Origin: Lepturacanthus savala
Lineage: Eukaryota > Chordata > Actinopteri > Scombriformes > Trichiuridae
Assembly: GCA_030544235.1 (NCBI GenBank)
Contig: CM060466.1
Coordinates: 3,255,592-3,319,591, forward strand
Length of the DNA stretch: 64,000 bases
Reading direction: 5' to 3'
Of this stretch, positions 1 to 12,160 are shown one piece after another. The notes beneath the pieces were generated by a model. The model searched no databases, had not been told where the DNA came from, and was given only the letters and a program-made list of their open reading frames with translations. The position numbers and the translations under genes are program-made. Position 1 is the first letter of the stretch. The number at the start of each line of letters is the position of its first letter.

Positions 1-296
1 AAAAATCAGTCATGCACATAATTCCTTAAGCTGCATGTGTTCAGCCATACAAAACATTAAATAGGCCTCAGTAACTATACCAGGAGAATGATGGTAGTGG
101 AGCAGAGGCTTACCAGCCAGCAGTAATGGCACAATATTGCATGATCTCGCAAGATCCCGCGATAAACCTGTTGTATATGGAAACAACTATGTCCAGAGAC
201 CATTAAATATGTGCAAAACTTAAGAAAAACGACAATTTTGGAGTCATTGGAGTCATTGTTCGTGAATCCACACAACAAAGACACTACAACAGGATA

Positions 297-424
297 GAGA
301 ACCACTGTGGGTGCAGGTTTTTGTTCCAGCCAAGTAGTAACACACCTGATACTTCCTTCATTAGTAGAATCAGGTGTGTTTCTGCTTAGTTGGAACAAAA
401 ACCTGCACCCACAGTGGTTCTCTA
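297..424. mobile_element. Short fold-back MITE
   Basis: Two arms of about 53 bases (about 298-350 and 371-423) are inverted copies of each other with roughly four mismatches. The outer ends read AGAACCACTGTGGGTGCAGG on the left and its complement on the right, around a short loop. This is seen directly. A near-perfect hairpin of this size is typical of a miniature inverted-repeat element. I cannot assign a superfamily because no clear target duplication is visible. Confidence 0.75.
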
Positions 425-1976
425 GGACCAGGGTTGAAACAAACTGTCCATCTACTTCACTCATTGGGCAGTTTGGCGCTTAGATTCTCATTTTTCAAGT
501 AAACTCTTTCTGAGGCTGCATTGAAAGGTAAATCAACGTCTGACGCCATGTTGGATTCACAGTTATTAACAAAGTTCTGTGTTTCTTCATCGTCTTGCTG
601 CACCCTCCCTTGTTCTGTGATTGGCTCCCTCGCTGAAGGGAAAATTGGGTCCATTGGTGAATTTGCATACAATAAAGGATGGGTATACCTGGGCTGGAGG
701 TGAGGTAGAAACTGCTTCATTTCATGGATATTCAGTCCTCTGAATTAGAGGGGGTAAAAAATCTGACTGACTGACCAATCAATGTGTTTTAAGGAAGGAT
801 GGGTATACTCAGGCTACAACTTTTATGCATCGATGCCTCTTTAGTTCCCAATTTCAGCCATCTGGGGACCTGTCGGCTGTTGTTTGAGAAGGATTAGCCT
901 CTGAGGACGAGGTCTGGATATCGGATCCAAAACTTCCTTCTGTTTTTGTAATATAAGTTACTATGAAGCTAATAAAAAGGTAGTTTGTCAAGGAACTGGA
1001 CTCCCTCAGGTTCTAAGGACTCGTCGCTTGCAGCCTACTCAGACATGATTGGTCAATTCAACCCCAAATACAAACAGAAAAACTGGAGTCGTTAAATAAT
1101 GATCCCTCTCCTACAGATTGAGTATACTCATTTTCAGATATTTGTTTTTGTAGGGATTACGATTTACATACAGTGAACAGCACTCCTCAAATACCGAGGC
1201 GCTTTGCTGAATGGAAAGATAAATAAGAGGATTATGTGGAGCCACAGGATAATACAGCACAGAATAAAGTAGTGAAACAAGAGGATTTTGATCAATGACA
1301 CAAACCTAAACACCTCTGCAGGCGTTTCTCCAGTTGGACGATTCATCCTTCTATCCGTCCATCCATCCACTGCTACACTTAGTTTTTTTTTTCCACCCCT
1401 CAAATATATTACTCTGGATAACTGAAGGGATATGAAGTGCTGAGTGTTCACCCTTAGTGCTGACTTGCCAAACACCTTTGGCAGGCGCTCAAAGTGCTGA
1501 GGATCTGGCCGGTACCTCATGGTTCTACAGCAGCCAGGAGCTTCACAGCTGCGATTATTTGTCACTTAGAGGTGAAGACGGAGGTTCAGGTCAGGAAAAG
1601 TTCAGCTGCTCTGTGTGTAATTATAAGTCCTTTATTGGATTCTGATCAAATCTGCATGCAAGCAGCCAAACTCTGGCGATGATTAGTCATTATGAATATA
1701 TTCCTAAGGATGTTGTTGTTTTTTTTAAAATAGATAATCACTGGGTAATTATGTATTGTTACGTAATATGTCATTTAATGTCAGCTGATGCTAACTATAT
1801 TTCATTCTTCTCTCTGAAGACAGTGACGTGGTTTTGGCAGTTTCCCACTGCACCAAATAACGGTTCTAAAATCACAGCTGAAAAGGAAAAGGGATGTTTA
1901 GGAAACTGTAGCTGTGGGAGGAGGAGAAAAGAAGCCAAGAGTGGTTTAGTTGGTGGACATCGCTCGTTAATTAACT
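425..1976. other. Intron stretch, no recognised feature
   Basis: This stretch upstream of raptor exon A shows no exon, RNA gene or clear transposon end. A minus-strand open frame at 457-720 (87 codons) and frames at 1164-1565 and 1679-2017 have no recognisable family motif and are treated as chance. A short phrase ('ggatgggtata') occurs at about 677 and 797, suggesting an old local duplication. Confidence 0.4.
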
Positions 1977-2087
1977 CGTTATCTCAAGATAGTTGCTTTC
2001 ATATGATAATGGATTAATTATCTCATTAATTAACCTTTGAGTTAATGAGATCCCCATGAAACAAAAATTGCTATCTTGAGAAACAAC
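1977..2087. repeat. Inverted repeat with TATCTTGAG-type arms
   Basis: The left arm (GTTATCTCAAGATAGTTGC, from about 1978) is complementary to the right arm (GCTATCTTGAGAAACAAC, ending about 2087). Between them is an AT-rich stretch with repeated TTAATTAA and TCATTAAT words. The symmetry is seen directly. A small fold-back transposon is the likely origin but no family can be named. Confidence 0.55.
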
Positions 2088-2517
2088 AGTCTGGTCTGAC
2101 GGCGATTCTTTCCCACAGATGGAGGCGTGGCCTCAGTGTTTGGCATTTGATGAACTGAAATTCAGCAGAACGGTCCACGATTTGACTCATGATCTCTGTT
2201 CTGTCACCTCAACAAAATGCCAAATATTTAGGAATCTTGATATATTCAACATTTTCTTGCTCAACATCCGATGTAAACGCTAAAATCTTTTTAACTGATC
2301 TACAATTCTGCTTTACTCTCAGACTTGTTTGGTCAGATTCCAGCAGTTTAAGCCGCTGACAACTCAGCTTGTGATACGTTCAACGAAGGAATCAATGAAT
2401 ATGCAGCTGTCCCTCAAAGTGAGAGGATCTAAGATGGTCTCGGCCACCTGTCTTTTCATACTGCAGGTGGCTTCACCACATATTGTAGACTACAAAAGGT
2501 GGTAAGAAGATTAACAT

Positions 2518-3275
2518 ATTATTGGGGCTGAGCAGCGAAGCCGCATAGTGTTTGTATGGTTTCTTCTTATTATTTAACATCTTTCTTCCATAAGGGAAGT
2601 CTGTGTCAACCCGTAGAACCGTCTGGTAAAAAGTTGGTACACTGATTGGGAACAATCCCCTGATTAATGTCAACAAGTTTCATGTTGCCACCTCAAACTC
2701 TATAGCGCCACCAAATGGTCAAAGTTGTTGATGCATTTCTGGATGTAACTCTACTGTCCACCCATAACAGCCAAATGGAGTTTGCGGTGAAGCTGCCAAA
2801 CAGGAAGTGAGTTCCTATGTAACAAAACCAAACTTGGTACATGTCCTTCAGACCCCGTTTGGCCCAAGAAATCTAGTGACCTTTGACTTCTAGGGGGCGC
2901 AGTAATTGGCGAAAATGTGTTTTGACTCATATCATATAAGTTGGGAACAAAATTCCTGGTCCTCGCCCATTTTTAAGGTCAGCATAAGTATTCTGCCAGG
3001 ACACCATATAAAAATCAGGAAAAGTACCACATATTTTGGCTGATCACCACCAAACTTGACAAAGATGACGTTTAGAGCCTGACACACGTAATGATGTGAC
3101 TTTAATGGCTGTCAAAGCTTTCAGCCGTCAGAGCCAATCCGATCTGATGGCGAAGCCGCCAAACAGGAACTGACCTTTATATCTCGGCTAAACTTTGCTG
3201 TATTGACTTGAAATTTCTTTCAAGGAACATCTCTGACTTATCTGCATCTGCTTGGCCTCTCATTGCTGCTTACAC
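2518..3275. mobile_element. Unclassified teleost interspersed repeat
   Basis: It begins near 'gctgagcagcgaagccgc' and ends near 'ctcattgctgctt', each edge next to short TTATTATT runs. Inside are repeated 'caccaaa', 'ggtcaaag' and 'gcgaagccgccaaacagga' phrases, the last occurring twice in variant form (about 2785 and 3150). I remember similar sequence as a common uncharacterised dispersed repeat of fish genomes. That assignment is from memory, and the borders are approximate. Confidence 0.45.
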
Positions 3276-4346
3276 CTATATTTACTACTATTTTTATTAT
3301 TGTTTTAACCTCCTTAAAGGGTCGTTTGATGCTTTGACGTTTGTGTGACCATGTGGTGCAAACTCCTGGCTGCTTTTTCCCCCAGTTCTGAGAAATCATA
3401 AGGAACAATCAGGGTGAAAATTGACTGGATCGTAGGCTTCGACGTCCAGGTTTTCTAACAAGATGAGATGGGGGGGGACCATAAAGAGTAGAGCCTTATA
3501 AGTAAAGGTCAACCAACCAAACCAAAAGGATGACCATTCGACTTTTTTGCCCAAGTACACAATGATAGACAGTATCTTAAATCTAGTATCTAGTATATTA
3601 AAGCTTATGATTTTAATCCATGTGTTGTCTGGTTGATGGTTTATAAAGTTGCAGCAGTGCTCATATTGTTGGGTTTTTGGTTTTCCTGTAAATGTGACAA
3701 TTCTCTTTGGTCACGATCCGTAGGAGAATCAGATTTCATCATCCAGCTGTATGTGTTCACCACGTTTCTATCACACTCTGAAACTTTGTTCTGACACAGA
3801 CTGGAATCACACAGTGTGCAGCAGCCGTTAGTACCTCCAGCTACACCATGACCTGTTGCTTTATCTCATTTATCTTCGCTTTTCCTACATTTTTCCCCCA
3901 TTAAGTTAAAGCATATTCCTCTTTTTCTTCCCTCAGACACAAATGATTCATATGCTTGCATTAGGTGTAATATCTGTGAGCCGGCTCCGGTTTGCCCTCG
4001 CTCCCCGTCTCCTCTCCCCGCTTTACATAGTGTTCATTAAAAGGCAGACAGCTAGGTGTGGTAAAGGCAATTTTCTCGGATTTGCTACAATGATTACTGT
4101 CACATCATCCCGGGCTCTGTCTGGAACAGATTCCCTCGCTCTCATTTCCACGGTGCCGCCGCTCTCCATTCACGGAGCGATTCTTCTGCCGGTGACAGAC
4201 TTTACAGCGGGGGAGTTTCTGTGAAAAAATACAGTATACATCTGTTTACACGCTTCAGTTTCCTCCAGCACGTTACTGATAAACAGCTGTGTGGAAGCTG
4301 GTCTGTCAACTAATACGACATCCTTCTAAACTTCTGATACCCCACA
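3276..4346. other. Intron stretch, no recognised feature
   Basis: Unique-looking intron sequence. The 93-codon open frame at 3943-4224 lies in a locally more GC-rich patch (about 3970-4210, several CpGs). It has no recognisable motif and does not match the raptor segment expected just upstream of exon A, so it is not called as coding. Confidence 0.4.
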
Positions 4347-4898
4347 GCAGGGGAGTAGAACTCCTGTTCTTCCCGGGCCACATCAGTGGTCTGGTTTCCC
4401 TCAAAGGGCCAATTATAAAGATCATTTTATCATTATTATATATGTTATTATATTAGATAATTGCCTCTCCACTCATAATAGTGCTGGTGACAACAGTTTT
4501 AAACGGAATTTAAAAATCTGCTGATGCAGAATTAATGTTCTATTGTTGTTAGCGTCTAATTATAAGAATATGCTGATAACCACTATTAACTATTAATGGA
4601 CTTTCCAAAGGTTGGAATCTATGGTTTCGTGTTGCTATGCTAAATATTAAAGAATAGAAAGATAAAGTAATGACAGATGTACTTCAACAAAGGAAAATAA
4701 GGAAAAAACTGAAACTTTCCTGTTTTTAAAAAACCTGAGAAAAGATTTTGGAGTTAACAAAGACAACGTGACCAAAACATTTATTTCCCATCTATCAATA
4801 AATCACACAAGTCTGTGAAGCTCTTCAGGGACCACAGAAAATGAGGTGGCGGACCAGATTTGGTCCCCGGGCCTTGGGTTGGACACACATACCCTACA
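4347..4898 (+). mobile_element. hAT-like non-autonomous element, copy 1
   Basis: The left end (CAGGGGAGTAGAACTC) and the complement of the right end (TAGGGTATGTGTGTCCAACC) form imperfect terminal inverted repeats of the CAGGGGTGTCAAACTC kind seen in teleost hAT elements. The right part carries the 'ccagatttggtccccgggcc' phrase. The same body recurs at 41325-41966 and 44060-44695. There is no transposase. Flanking 8-mers CCCCACAG and CCCTACAG differ by one base and may be the target duplication. Confidence 0.6.
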
Positions 4899-5817
4899 GC
4901 TTAATGTTGGACTTGGTCTTGAATACACTAGTGTCCTATCCATACAATTTATAGTCCGGCACATTTTAACTAAAGTATAAGATAAAATTGGAACATAAGG
5001 AGGAAAATAACAGCTTTATGGTTATATAACACATATATCACTGGTTCTGTGAAATTAAGAATTAGTTTTTAAAGGAATTTAATTATACACACACAAGATG
5101 AGTGTTATCCCATTGGTTCAGGTGCGTATCACCATGGTCCCCTGCTTCTATTCCAGGTTCCTGTCGGTCCCACGGTCCACTCATGTTTCCCGTCTATCTC
5201 TGCAAATATGCCCCTTCAATTAGTATATAATTCAACCAGAGTAAGAATCACAGTGTTTTTATTATCTCAGATTGAGTCGGTTCATTCAAATTCATCAAGA
5301 CTGTCTCAGGTTTTGGTCTCTGTCTGGTTCCCTGCGACAAACTTTATAATATTTTGGCCAAAATTGGCTCCATATAACTTTGAACTCACAGAAACCTAAA
5401 GAAAATAATGAACTGCAACATAGACTCAGCAAGAGATGACTGCTTCAACCTGTTTGTTGCACATTATTCATAATCAGTTAATATGCTGAGAACCAGAGAA
5501 AGAATTAAATCACTATTAAATAGCAGCAGTCACCTCTTCTTCTATTACCTTGATTAATAATCAACTTAATTGTCTTTTTGTGGATCTGTTTTGAACATAA
5601 TTTGTCAGTCAGCCATTGATTGTCTCATATCTCTTCCAATCAAGGTATTTTAACCTTTTCGTTTTAATTGCTGGTTTATTTTTGAATCAATTTCAAGCTG
5701 TTAACAACAAAGGCTGAGCAATATATGGTTATTATATCGATATACTGATACGAGACTAGAGTTACATTCATTATATAGAGAAATAAGCTGCATTAAGACT
5801 CGGTTTTCAGTTTTCAT
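4899..5817. other. Intron stretch, no recognised feature
   Basis: AT-rich intron sequence with no clear repeat ends, exon or RNA gene. The 63-codon open frame at 5208-5399 is not recognisable. Confidence 0.4.
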
Positions 5818-6115
5818 GTGTATAATTATATCAGTTGAGTCACGAACAATCATGTTATCTATCAGTTTATTTCCTTTTTATAATGTGAATCAGAAAAAAG
5901 CATTTTAATGCCTGACAATTATATTTGCCCATAAACAAAATTAAATATTTATCCAGAAATTATTTTTGGGGGATTTTTCTAGTGACTTGAATGATTAAAT
6001 AAATATATACATGTCAGGGTTGAAAATCACATTAATTTTAATAAAATGACCCCAATGGAAACCATTTTTTTCTTATATATCATGTCATTAGGTAAAAAAA
6101 CAGCTGTATGAGTGA
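5818..6115 (+). repeat. Dispersed repeat family X, copy 1
   Basis: Shares an ordered set of phrases with 7104-7508, 37465-37890 and, inverted, 26020-26345 and 63010-63250. These are 'ttttaatg(g/c)ctg', 'cccataaacaaaa', 'ttttgggg(g/c)att', 'tgattaaata' and 'acatgtcagggttgaaaatc'. No coding capacity is visible. The family is defined here only by copies within this window, and its type is unknown. Confidence 0.55.
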
Positions 6116-6719
6116 AGCCAATCATAGACTTAAAGAATTATATGTTTAAATGGGTCAATAAATAAAAATATTTAAGGATTCTTTATTGTCAATCAGTACA
6201 TGTACATATGAGGAGATAAATTTGATTCCCTGGCCTAAACATCAGTTATAAAACAATATATATATCAAATAAATAAAATCTAGAAATAATAAAATACAAT
6301 AAAAAATGTGCACAGAGTATGAACAATGCTATTGCTTACTTTTTATAGTATTTAGTATTTTATTATATCTAGTCTTTAATTTATTTTATTATATATATAT
6401 ATATTTTATATATATAAGTATTGCATATTAAGCCACACATTAAAGGGGGATGTATTAGTCTATGACATGTGACCTCAACTTCTCCTTAAAGTAGACAATA
6501 AAGGTTTTTATCTTATTGCAGTAAAGTCATTTTCATAAATCAATAAATCATCCATTAACATAAAGTTGTGTCTGTATGAGTCTGATGAGAAAAGCCCAGA
6601 AACACCTGAATATTCAGAGTTCACCTGCAGCCTGAGTTCACCTGCAGCCTGATGAACCTGTAAATGTGAATATGTTTAGTTGCCACCGAGTGAGTTCTCA
6701 TCCGTGTTGTGTTGTGCAG

Positions 6720-6820
6720 GATTCCCGGCAGGCTCAACGACCGGCGGACGCCCCTCGGAGAACTCAACTGGATCTTCACGGCCATCACCGACACCATCGC
6801 CTGGAACGTGCTGCCCAGAG
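6720..6820 (+). CDS. rptor: Raptor exon A (end of RNC region)
   Basis: Raptor is the mTORC1 subunit that holds substrates and docks the complex on lysosomal Rag GTPases. This exon completes a split codon and then encodes 33 residues beginning IPGRLNDRRTPLGELNWIF and ending NVLPR. It matches human raptor as remembered at about residues 297-330, near the C-terminal end of the caspase-like RNC domain. The acceptor is TGTTGTGCAG/G and the donor AGAG/GTGAAG. The last base is the first base of the Asp codon finished by exon B. The preceding exon was looked for upstream and is not in the window. Exon sequence is much more GC-rich than the flanking intron. Confidence 0.95.
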
Positions 6821-6879
6821 GTGAAGCTGCACATCACACTCTTTATTCCCCTTAACACATTTAAGCTTCTAAGCAGCCA

Positions 6880-7100
6880 AACGTTTAAGCTGGGCTAACA
6901 TGTTAGCATCAAGGGTTTTCTAATCATCCATTAACCTTCTGATCAATGATCAAACACATTGATCCATTAGAACACTGGAGTGATAGTTGCTGGAAATGCA
7001 CCTATGTAGATATTACTGCAGCAAAAACCAGACATTAGCAGCTAAAATAGTCATTTACCATTGATTAGTTTAGTTATCTTCATTAAAAAACACTGAAAGA
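6880..7100 (+). mobile_element. Tc1/mariner-like MITE fragment
   Basis: Contains the phrases 'gctaacatgttagcatcaag', 'gatcaatgatcaaacacatt' and 'gatagttgctggaaatg' in the same order as 15985-16275. They recur inverted at 20585-20865 and 46545-46932, and related ends occur in the complete element at 40499-40910. The outer ends of this copy are not clear. Confidence 0.55.
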
Positions 7101-7103
7101 AAG

Positions 7104-7508
7104 TATAATTATATCAGTTGAGTCACTAATAATAATAATGTTATGTATCTACTTTTTTCTTTTTGTAGTCTTTTCTTTGCAGTAAATAGCATTTTAATGG
7201 CTGTTATAGTTGCTTATTTATCTCCTGCATAACATTATTTTTGGGGCATTATTCTAGAGACTTTAATGATTAAATAGACATAAACATGTCAGGGCTGAAA
7301 ATCATAATAATCTAAATAAAATGACTGTTTCTGGGAGGATTTGTCTTCATGTTCTGAGGAGGAAGTTGGTGTCATATGACAAAAAATTTGACTTAAAATG
7401 TAAAAAGTTGTCTATCAGGTCAGAATAAAAGCTGTATGAGTAACATTTCAGTTTTTATTTAAAGTATAAATAACAGTATTAAAGGCTCATAGGCTTCAAT
7501 GGGTTAAG
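7104..7508 (+). repeat. Dispersed repeat family X, copy 2
   Basis: Same order of phrases as 5818-6115 and 37465-37890. It ends 'ggctcataggcttcaatgggttaa', as does the 37.9-kb copy ('ggattaaatgggttaa'). The terminal GGGTTAA would fit a TTAA-targeting element, but the opposite end was not found. Confidence 0.55.
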
Positions 7509-7875
7509 TTACTGATATTCCCAGGATTTATTCCACTTTATTACATCATTGGGCTTTTTTTTCATGCACGTTATTCGAGTTAAAGACTGAGATCTAAAAG
7601 GGAAGTGGAGGAAACAGTGATGTGTAATATCAGGCTCCTTATTTAAACTAAAATAATGGTGTTTCCTCCCACAGAAGCTGAAATCGGTGCTTTTAATGAA
7701 AAACAAAACAAAGATCACATCAGCAACACTGAATCTACAGTGGAAACAGAATAGATGTTGATTTAAAATGATTTAAAATGCCAGAAGTGTCGCGATTGCA
7801 GGTTCGCTCCTCAAATGGAGATTAATTGTGTTTAGTGTCTCACACGGTAATTGTGGATATCATTTTTAATTCGGC

Positions 7876-8300
7876 ACACACACACACACACACACACACA
7901 AAGAGTCACTCAAGCAACACACTATATGCATGTGTCGACACACACACACACACAGTAAAAACAGCCGCGCTGCCACAAACCATTAACCACACACTCAGAT
8001 TGACCAGATGAGCACACACACACTTATCTTTTTTGACATGTATTTAATAGTTAGTTTTTGCATGCGGCACACACAGCTTCTCCCATTGCTCAACTTGTCT
8101 GTAGTATGCAACACGCACACGCACACACACACACACACATACATAGACTCCCCTGAGACACACTGCATCACAGCTAGAATAGCAATGTGACAATGCTGAT
8201 GGCTGCCAAAGCCATTTAAACCCCTGTGGATCTGCTGTTAATGAAGCAGCCCACATCAGAGAGAATCCCTGTAATGAAGGCACCGCACACCTAATCCAAA

Positions 8301-8334
<34 letters not shown>

Positions 8335-8340
8335 ACTCTC
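7876..8340. repeat. Cluster of (CA)n microsatellites
   Basis: CA runs occur at about 7876-7902, 7940-7954, 8111-8140 and 8310-8336, separated by non-repetitive sequence. They account for the His-Thr-rich open frames in this region, which are not genes. The more complex sequence at 8165-8300 and 8340-8580 between and after them shows nothing I can name. Confidence 0.9.
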
Positions 8341-8619
8341 TTAAACAGCCACAACGCTAACAGCTGGCTGTCAGAGTTGTTCCACGCCATCTCTCATAAA
8401 ACATCCCAGACACTCGCGCATATTTCCTCTCTCTCGCACAAACACAGGCGTCATAATCGTAAAGCGGAGCTTGGCGTGGGATCGGCGTGCCCCCGTTAAA
8501 GTGAATTAGTGAAAACATTAAGGAGCTGATCAAAATGTGACCGCGACACATCGTTTTAATGGTCGCACGCACCGACAGCCCTGTTCAGGCCACTTTGTTC
8601 TGATTAGACGTTTAGATAT

Positions 8620-8622
8620 GTA

Positions 8623-8660
<38 letters not shown>
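8620..8660. repeat. (TG)n microsatellite
   Basis: A TG run of about 37 bases, seen directly. The following intron sequence up to exon B (9613) shows only a short 'ggcccaggcctttattgg' phrase at about 8806, reminiscent of a dispersed repeat, and nothing else recognisable. Confidence 0.9.
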
Positions 8661-9612
8661 CAGGGTGTTTAATAATTGATGATAATCAACATGGATTTTT
8701 ATCCCTCATCTGAAAACCATCAGATAGAAGATGTTAATTTGTTGATTAGGTCAAATGTTCCTGTTTTTTGCTCCTTTATCTTAACTACTGTAAATTCTCT
8801 AATATAGGCCCAGGCCTTTATTGGAACCAGGCCACAATTAGAGACAGGCCTCTATTTCTATTTGAGCAAAAAGGACTGCCAGTAGAATGGAGGAAAATGT
8901 CTATTTGAACATATAAAATACCAGGTTCATAGATTGAAATAGTAGTGGTATTTCTGAGCACCATGAGAACCAGAATCAATACAAAAGGTGCCCTGGATTG
9001 TAAGAAGGAAATTAAAGGATTTTAAGTGCTCCTCCTTATATTCCAAAAAAATATGGTAATGATGATTCATGTAATGATTCAACTCTAGGACTGAGCAATT
9101 CCAGGAATTTTATAAATTGGAAACTTTCCGTGGGAATAACAGGAATAAATACAAAATTAAGAAAATTGAAGGTTGATCCTTAACAGGGAACTTTGCTAGA
9201 ACAACTAGACTTTAAAGGAATAGTTCCAAGAGCAGCGTAGCAGAGCCGTGAGCTGCTCAGCTACTATTAGGTAGCTAATGGTATTTTTTGGTTTCCCTCT
9301 TTAATCTCAGAAAATACACAATCCAGCGTTTCCTAAACTCTGTGGTGGACGAGTTGTGACCTGCACATTCACCACGATATCTGATATCTTATTATCTGAT
9401 AATCATCATATCAAATCAGTCCATCTGTTTTTACTCTGAGTATTGTAAATTATCATACATGCACTGTTATATTATAGCATATTTGCACTGGTATATCATA
9501 GCTATCTGTATCTAGCTAGCTGGTGGGTTAGGTACTAAATGTTGAATAACTTCCCATGGAAAGTTGTTTCTCTGAAGCGTATGCTGGTTTCTGACCCGTC
9601 TTCTCCCTGCAG

Positions 9613-9757
9613 ATTTGTTCCAGAAGTTGTTCCGTCAGGACCTGCTGGTCGCCAGCTTGTTCCGTAACTTCCTGTTGGCCGAGAGGATAATGAGGTCGTA
9701 CAACTGCACGCCCGTCAGCAGCCCACGTCTTCCCCCCACGTACATGCACGCCATGTG
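9613..9757 (+). CDS. rptor: Raptor exon B
   Basis: This exon finishes Asp (G/AT), encodes 47 full codons (LFQKLFRQDLLVASLFRNF at the start, YNCTPVSSPRLPPTYMHAM at the end), and ends with TG of a Trp codon completed by exon C. It corresponds to about human residues 331-379, where raptor passes from the RNC domain towards the helical solenoid. The acceptor is CTCCCTGCAG and the donor GTAAGA. Every residue agrees with the vertebrate protein as I remember it, apart possibly from one or two conservative changes. Confidence 0.95.
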
Positions 9758-9775
9758 GTAAGAAACTAAACCTGC

Positions 9776-10018
9776 AGCCCAGTCTGTCCACCTGTGAAAA
9801 TGAATGGGTGGAAGTCATTTTGAGTCTTATCTCCATTTAAGTGCATCTACAAGTAATAGTTATAGGAATATTAATAATGCATTTTATTTATAGGCACTTT
9901 TCTGGCCCGTCGAGGATACTGTACAGTAACAAAAAATACACAAGCTATGAAAAAACAGGTTAAAATTGAGGCAGAAAAAGTTCAAATAAAGTGAAATATC
10001 CCTTTAAATTTGTGCAGT
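9776..10018 (+). repeat. Dispersed repeat, pair with 13915-14280
   Basis: Shares 'tttataggc(a/g)c', 'ctgtacag(t/a)a', 'aatacacaa(g/t)ct' and 'agtgaaatatccctttaa' in order with 13915-14130. The copy here leads directly into the ~180-bp tandem repeat, and the 13.9-kb copy is followed by one degenerate unit of the same tandem. The two thus form one compound element, class unknown. Confidence 0.5.
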
Positions 10019-10610
10019 TTTAGTTACAGTTACTAGTTACTAAAGTAACTAATAATTAAAGTAGTTACTGAGTTACTAATTATAAAAGTAACTAGTTACT
10101 TTGGGACGTAACTATTGTTAATTCATGTGGACAGAACAAAAGGGCAAGAATAGCCTGTTTCATACTAAAACCACATGTTATTAGCATTGTTAGCAGTGTA
10201 ATAAGTTACAGTTACTAGTTACTAAAGTAACTAATAATTAAAGTAGTTACTGAGTTACTAATTATAAAAGTAACTAGTTACTTTGGGACGTAACTATTGT
10301 TAATTCATGTGGACAGAACAAAAGGGCAAGAATTCATACTAAAACCACATGTTATTAGCATTGTTAGCAGTGTAATAAGTTACAGTTACTAGTTACTAAA
10401 GTAACTAATAATTAAAGTAGTTACTGAGTTACTAATTATAAAAGTAACTAGTTACTTTGGGACGTAACTATTGTTAATTCATGTGGACAGAACAAAAGGG
10501 CAAGAATAGCCTGTTTCATACTAAAACCACATGTTATTAGCATTGTTAGCAGTGTAATAAGTTACAGTTACTAGTTACTTATGGCAAAAAGTACCTAAAA
10601 TAGTTGCTAA
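10019..10610 (+). repeat. ~180-bp tandem repeat, 3+ copies
   Basis: The word 'agttacagttactagttac' starts units at about 10024, 10205, 10378 and 10560, giving periods of about 181, 173 and 182. The short unit lacks the 8 bases between 'aagaat' and 'catact'. Each unit is rich in 'agtaactagttac' inverted words and contains 'ccacatgttattagcattg'. More diverged pieces follow at about 10860-11050 and 14150-14280. The first three units are nearly identical, pointing to recent expansion. Confidence 0.85.
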
Positions 10611-11810
10611 ATTATAAACTAGTGGGACGTAACTATTGCATTACTCTTTAAATGTGCAAATTTGTCAAAAAATATGGATTCACCTCCTCTCTCTTTAACA
10701 GAATTTAAAATATATGTTCAATATTTTAATGAAAAATCTGAATATTATAATAAAATGGTCACTTCATAGAATAGATCATTAACAGAAACTGTTGATTTTA
10801 AGATTTAAAGATCTGGTTGTAAAAGTATATGAAAAAAGTTCAAATAAATTGAAATATCCATGAGTTGCTAACCCAACAACAACAAAAATAGCCTGTTTCA
10901 TACAAAAACCACATGTTATTAGCATTGTTAGCAATGTAATTACTACAGTTACTAGTTACTTCTCTCAAAAAGTACCTAAAGTACTTATAAAGTCATGAAT
11001 TCTAAAAGCAACTAGTTAGTTTGGAATATAACTATTGCATTACTTGCATCACACGCACACTGATACACACAGATTCGCAGGAAAAGCAGCATAAAGCAGT
11101 AAATGATGAACAGATGTATCCTTCAATACACTCGCGTGTCCTCTTCTTTTACAGCGTGGTATCTATATTTAATGATAGTTACTTTTAAAAGGCCATGAGA
11201 GATGAAAATGCCATCAACCCTGGTCACTTATGCATAAATTGTAAATCTGCCTCAGGCCTTTTTTTTAACTTTTCCATTGTTCCAAACAGCCATCAGCGAC
11301 GTACTTTGTGTTTTTATGGCCTTGTTGTTGGGTTTTTGTAATTTTCTTTATTACAATAAGTAATTGGGAAAAGCAATGTTTTCTCAGTGTAAGTTATCAC
11401 CAGCAGCAGCAGCAGCCACTCTACAAGCAGCTTTACAGACCAGAAACTAACACTGGTTTTAGTTCTGATTCACACAATTAGTGATTCTTGTGTTGGTGGC
11501 TATTTGCTAATTAATGACTTTAGTTAGTAGATGCTATTAAAATGTAGAGAAATCAATGCAGAAAACTGATTTTGTGACTTTTGTGAGTTCAAAATGATTA
11601 AATCAGACGTTTTTCACTCTTTGTCTTTTTTTTTTTTTTTAATTTTAATCAGAGAAAAACAAAAATATTTAAGATAATATAATAATAATGTAAATAAATT
11701 ATGATTCATTCAGGATCAGAATTCACCCCCTTTTCTTTGTGCCGGAACAACCATTATATCTATAGAATAGTAATATCTTCAGTATTATCCTGTGTACTAC
11801 GTGATTTGTA

Positions 11811-12160
11811 ATGCACGTCTGGGTGGTTGCTAGGGTGTTTCTAGGTGGTTGCTATGGTGTTTCGAGGTGGTTGCTATGGTGTTTCGAGGTGGTTTCTAGG
11901 GTGTTTCGAGGTGGTTGCTATGGTGTTTCTAGGTGGTTGCTATGGTGTTTCGAGGTGGTTTCTAGGGTGTTTCGAGGTGGTTGCTATGGTGTTTCGAGGT
12001 GGTTGCTATGGTGTTTCAAGGTGGTTGCTAGGGTGTTTCGAGGTGGTTGCTATGGTGTTTCTAGGTGGTTGCCATGGTGTTTCTAGGTGGTTGCTATGGT
12101 GTTTCTAGGTGGTTGCTATGGTGTTTCAAGGTGGTTGCTATGATGTTTCTAGGGGTATAA
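11811..12160 (+). repeat. 22-bp minisatellite, block 1
   Basis: Units of 22 bases (GGTGGTTGCTATGGTGTTTC plus TA or GA) are repeated about 16 times. 'tttcgagg', 'tttctagg', 'tttcaagg' and a GGTTTCTAGGG form mark variants. The valine/cysteine/tryptophan-rich open frames here follow from the repeat and are not genes. Confidence 0.9.

Noticed and set aside
457..720. 87-codon minus-strand open frame with MASDVDLPFN
   Set aside because: No recognisable domain, no splice or promoter evidence, and repeats on both sides. It could be part of an unknown transposon but cannot be supported as a gene.
3943..4224. Upstream raptor exon in the 93-codon frame
   Set aside because: The translation does not match the raptor segment preceding exon A (human ...VTLDLIEK as remembered) and lacks a fitting donor phase.
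6676..6898. Alternative open frames over exon A on both strands
   Set aside because: They are shadows of the raptor exon. The correct frame matches raptor and has splice sites at both ends.
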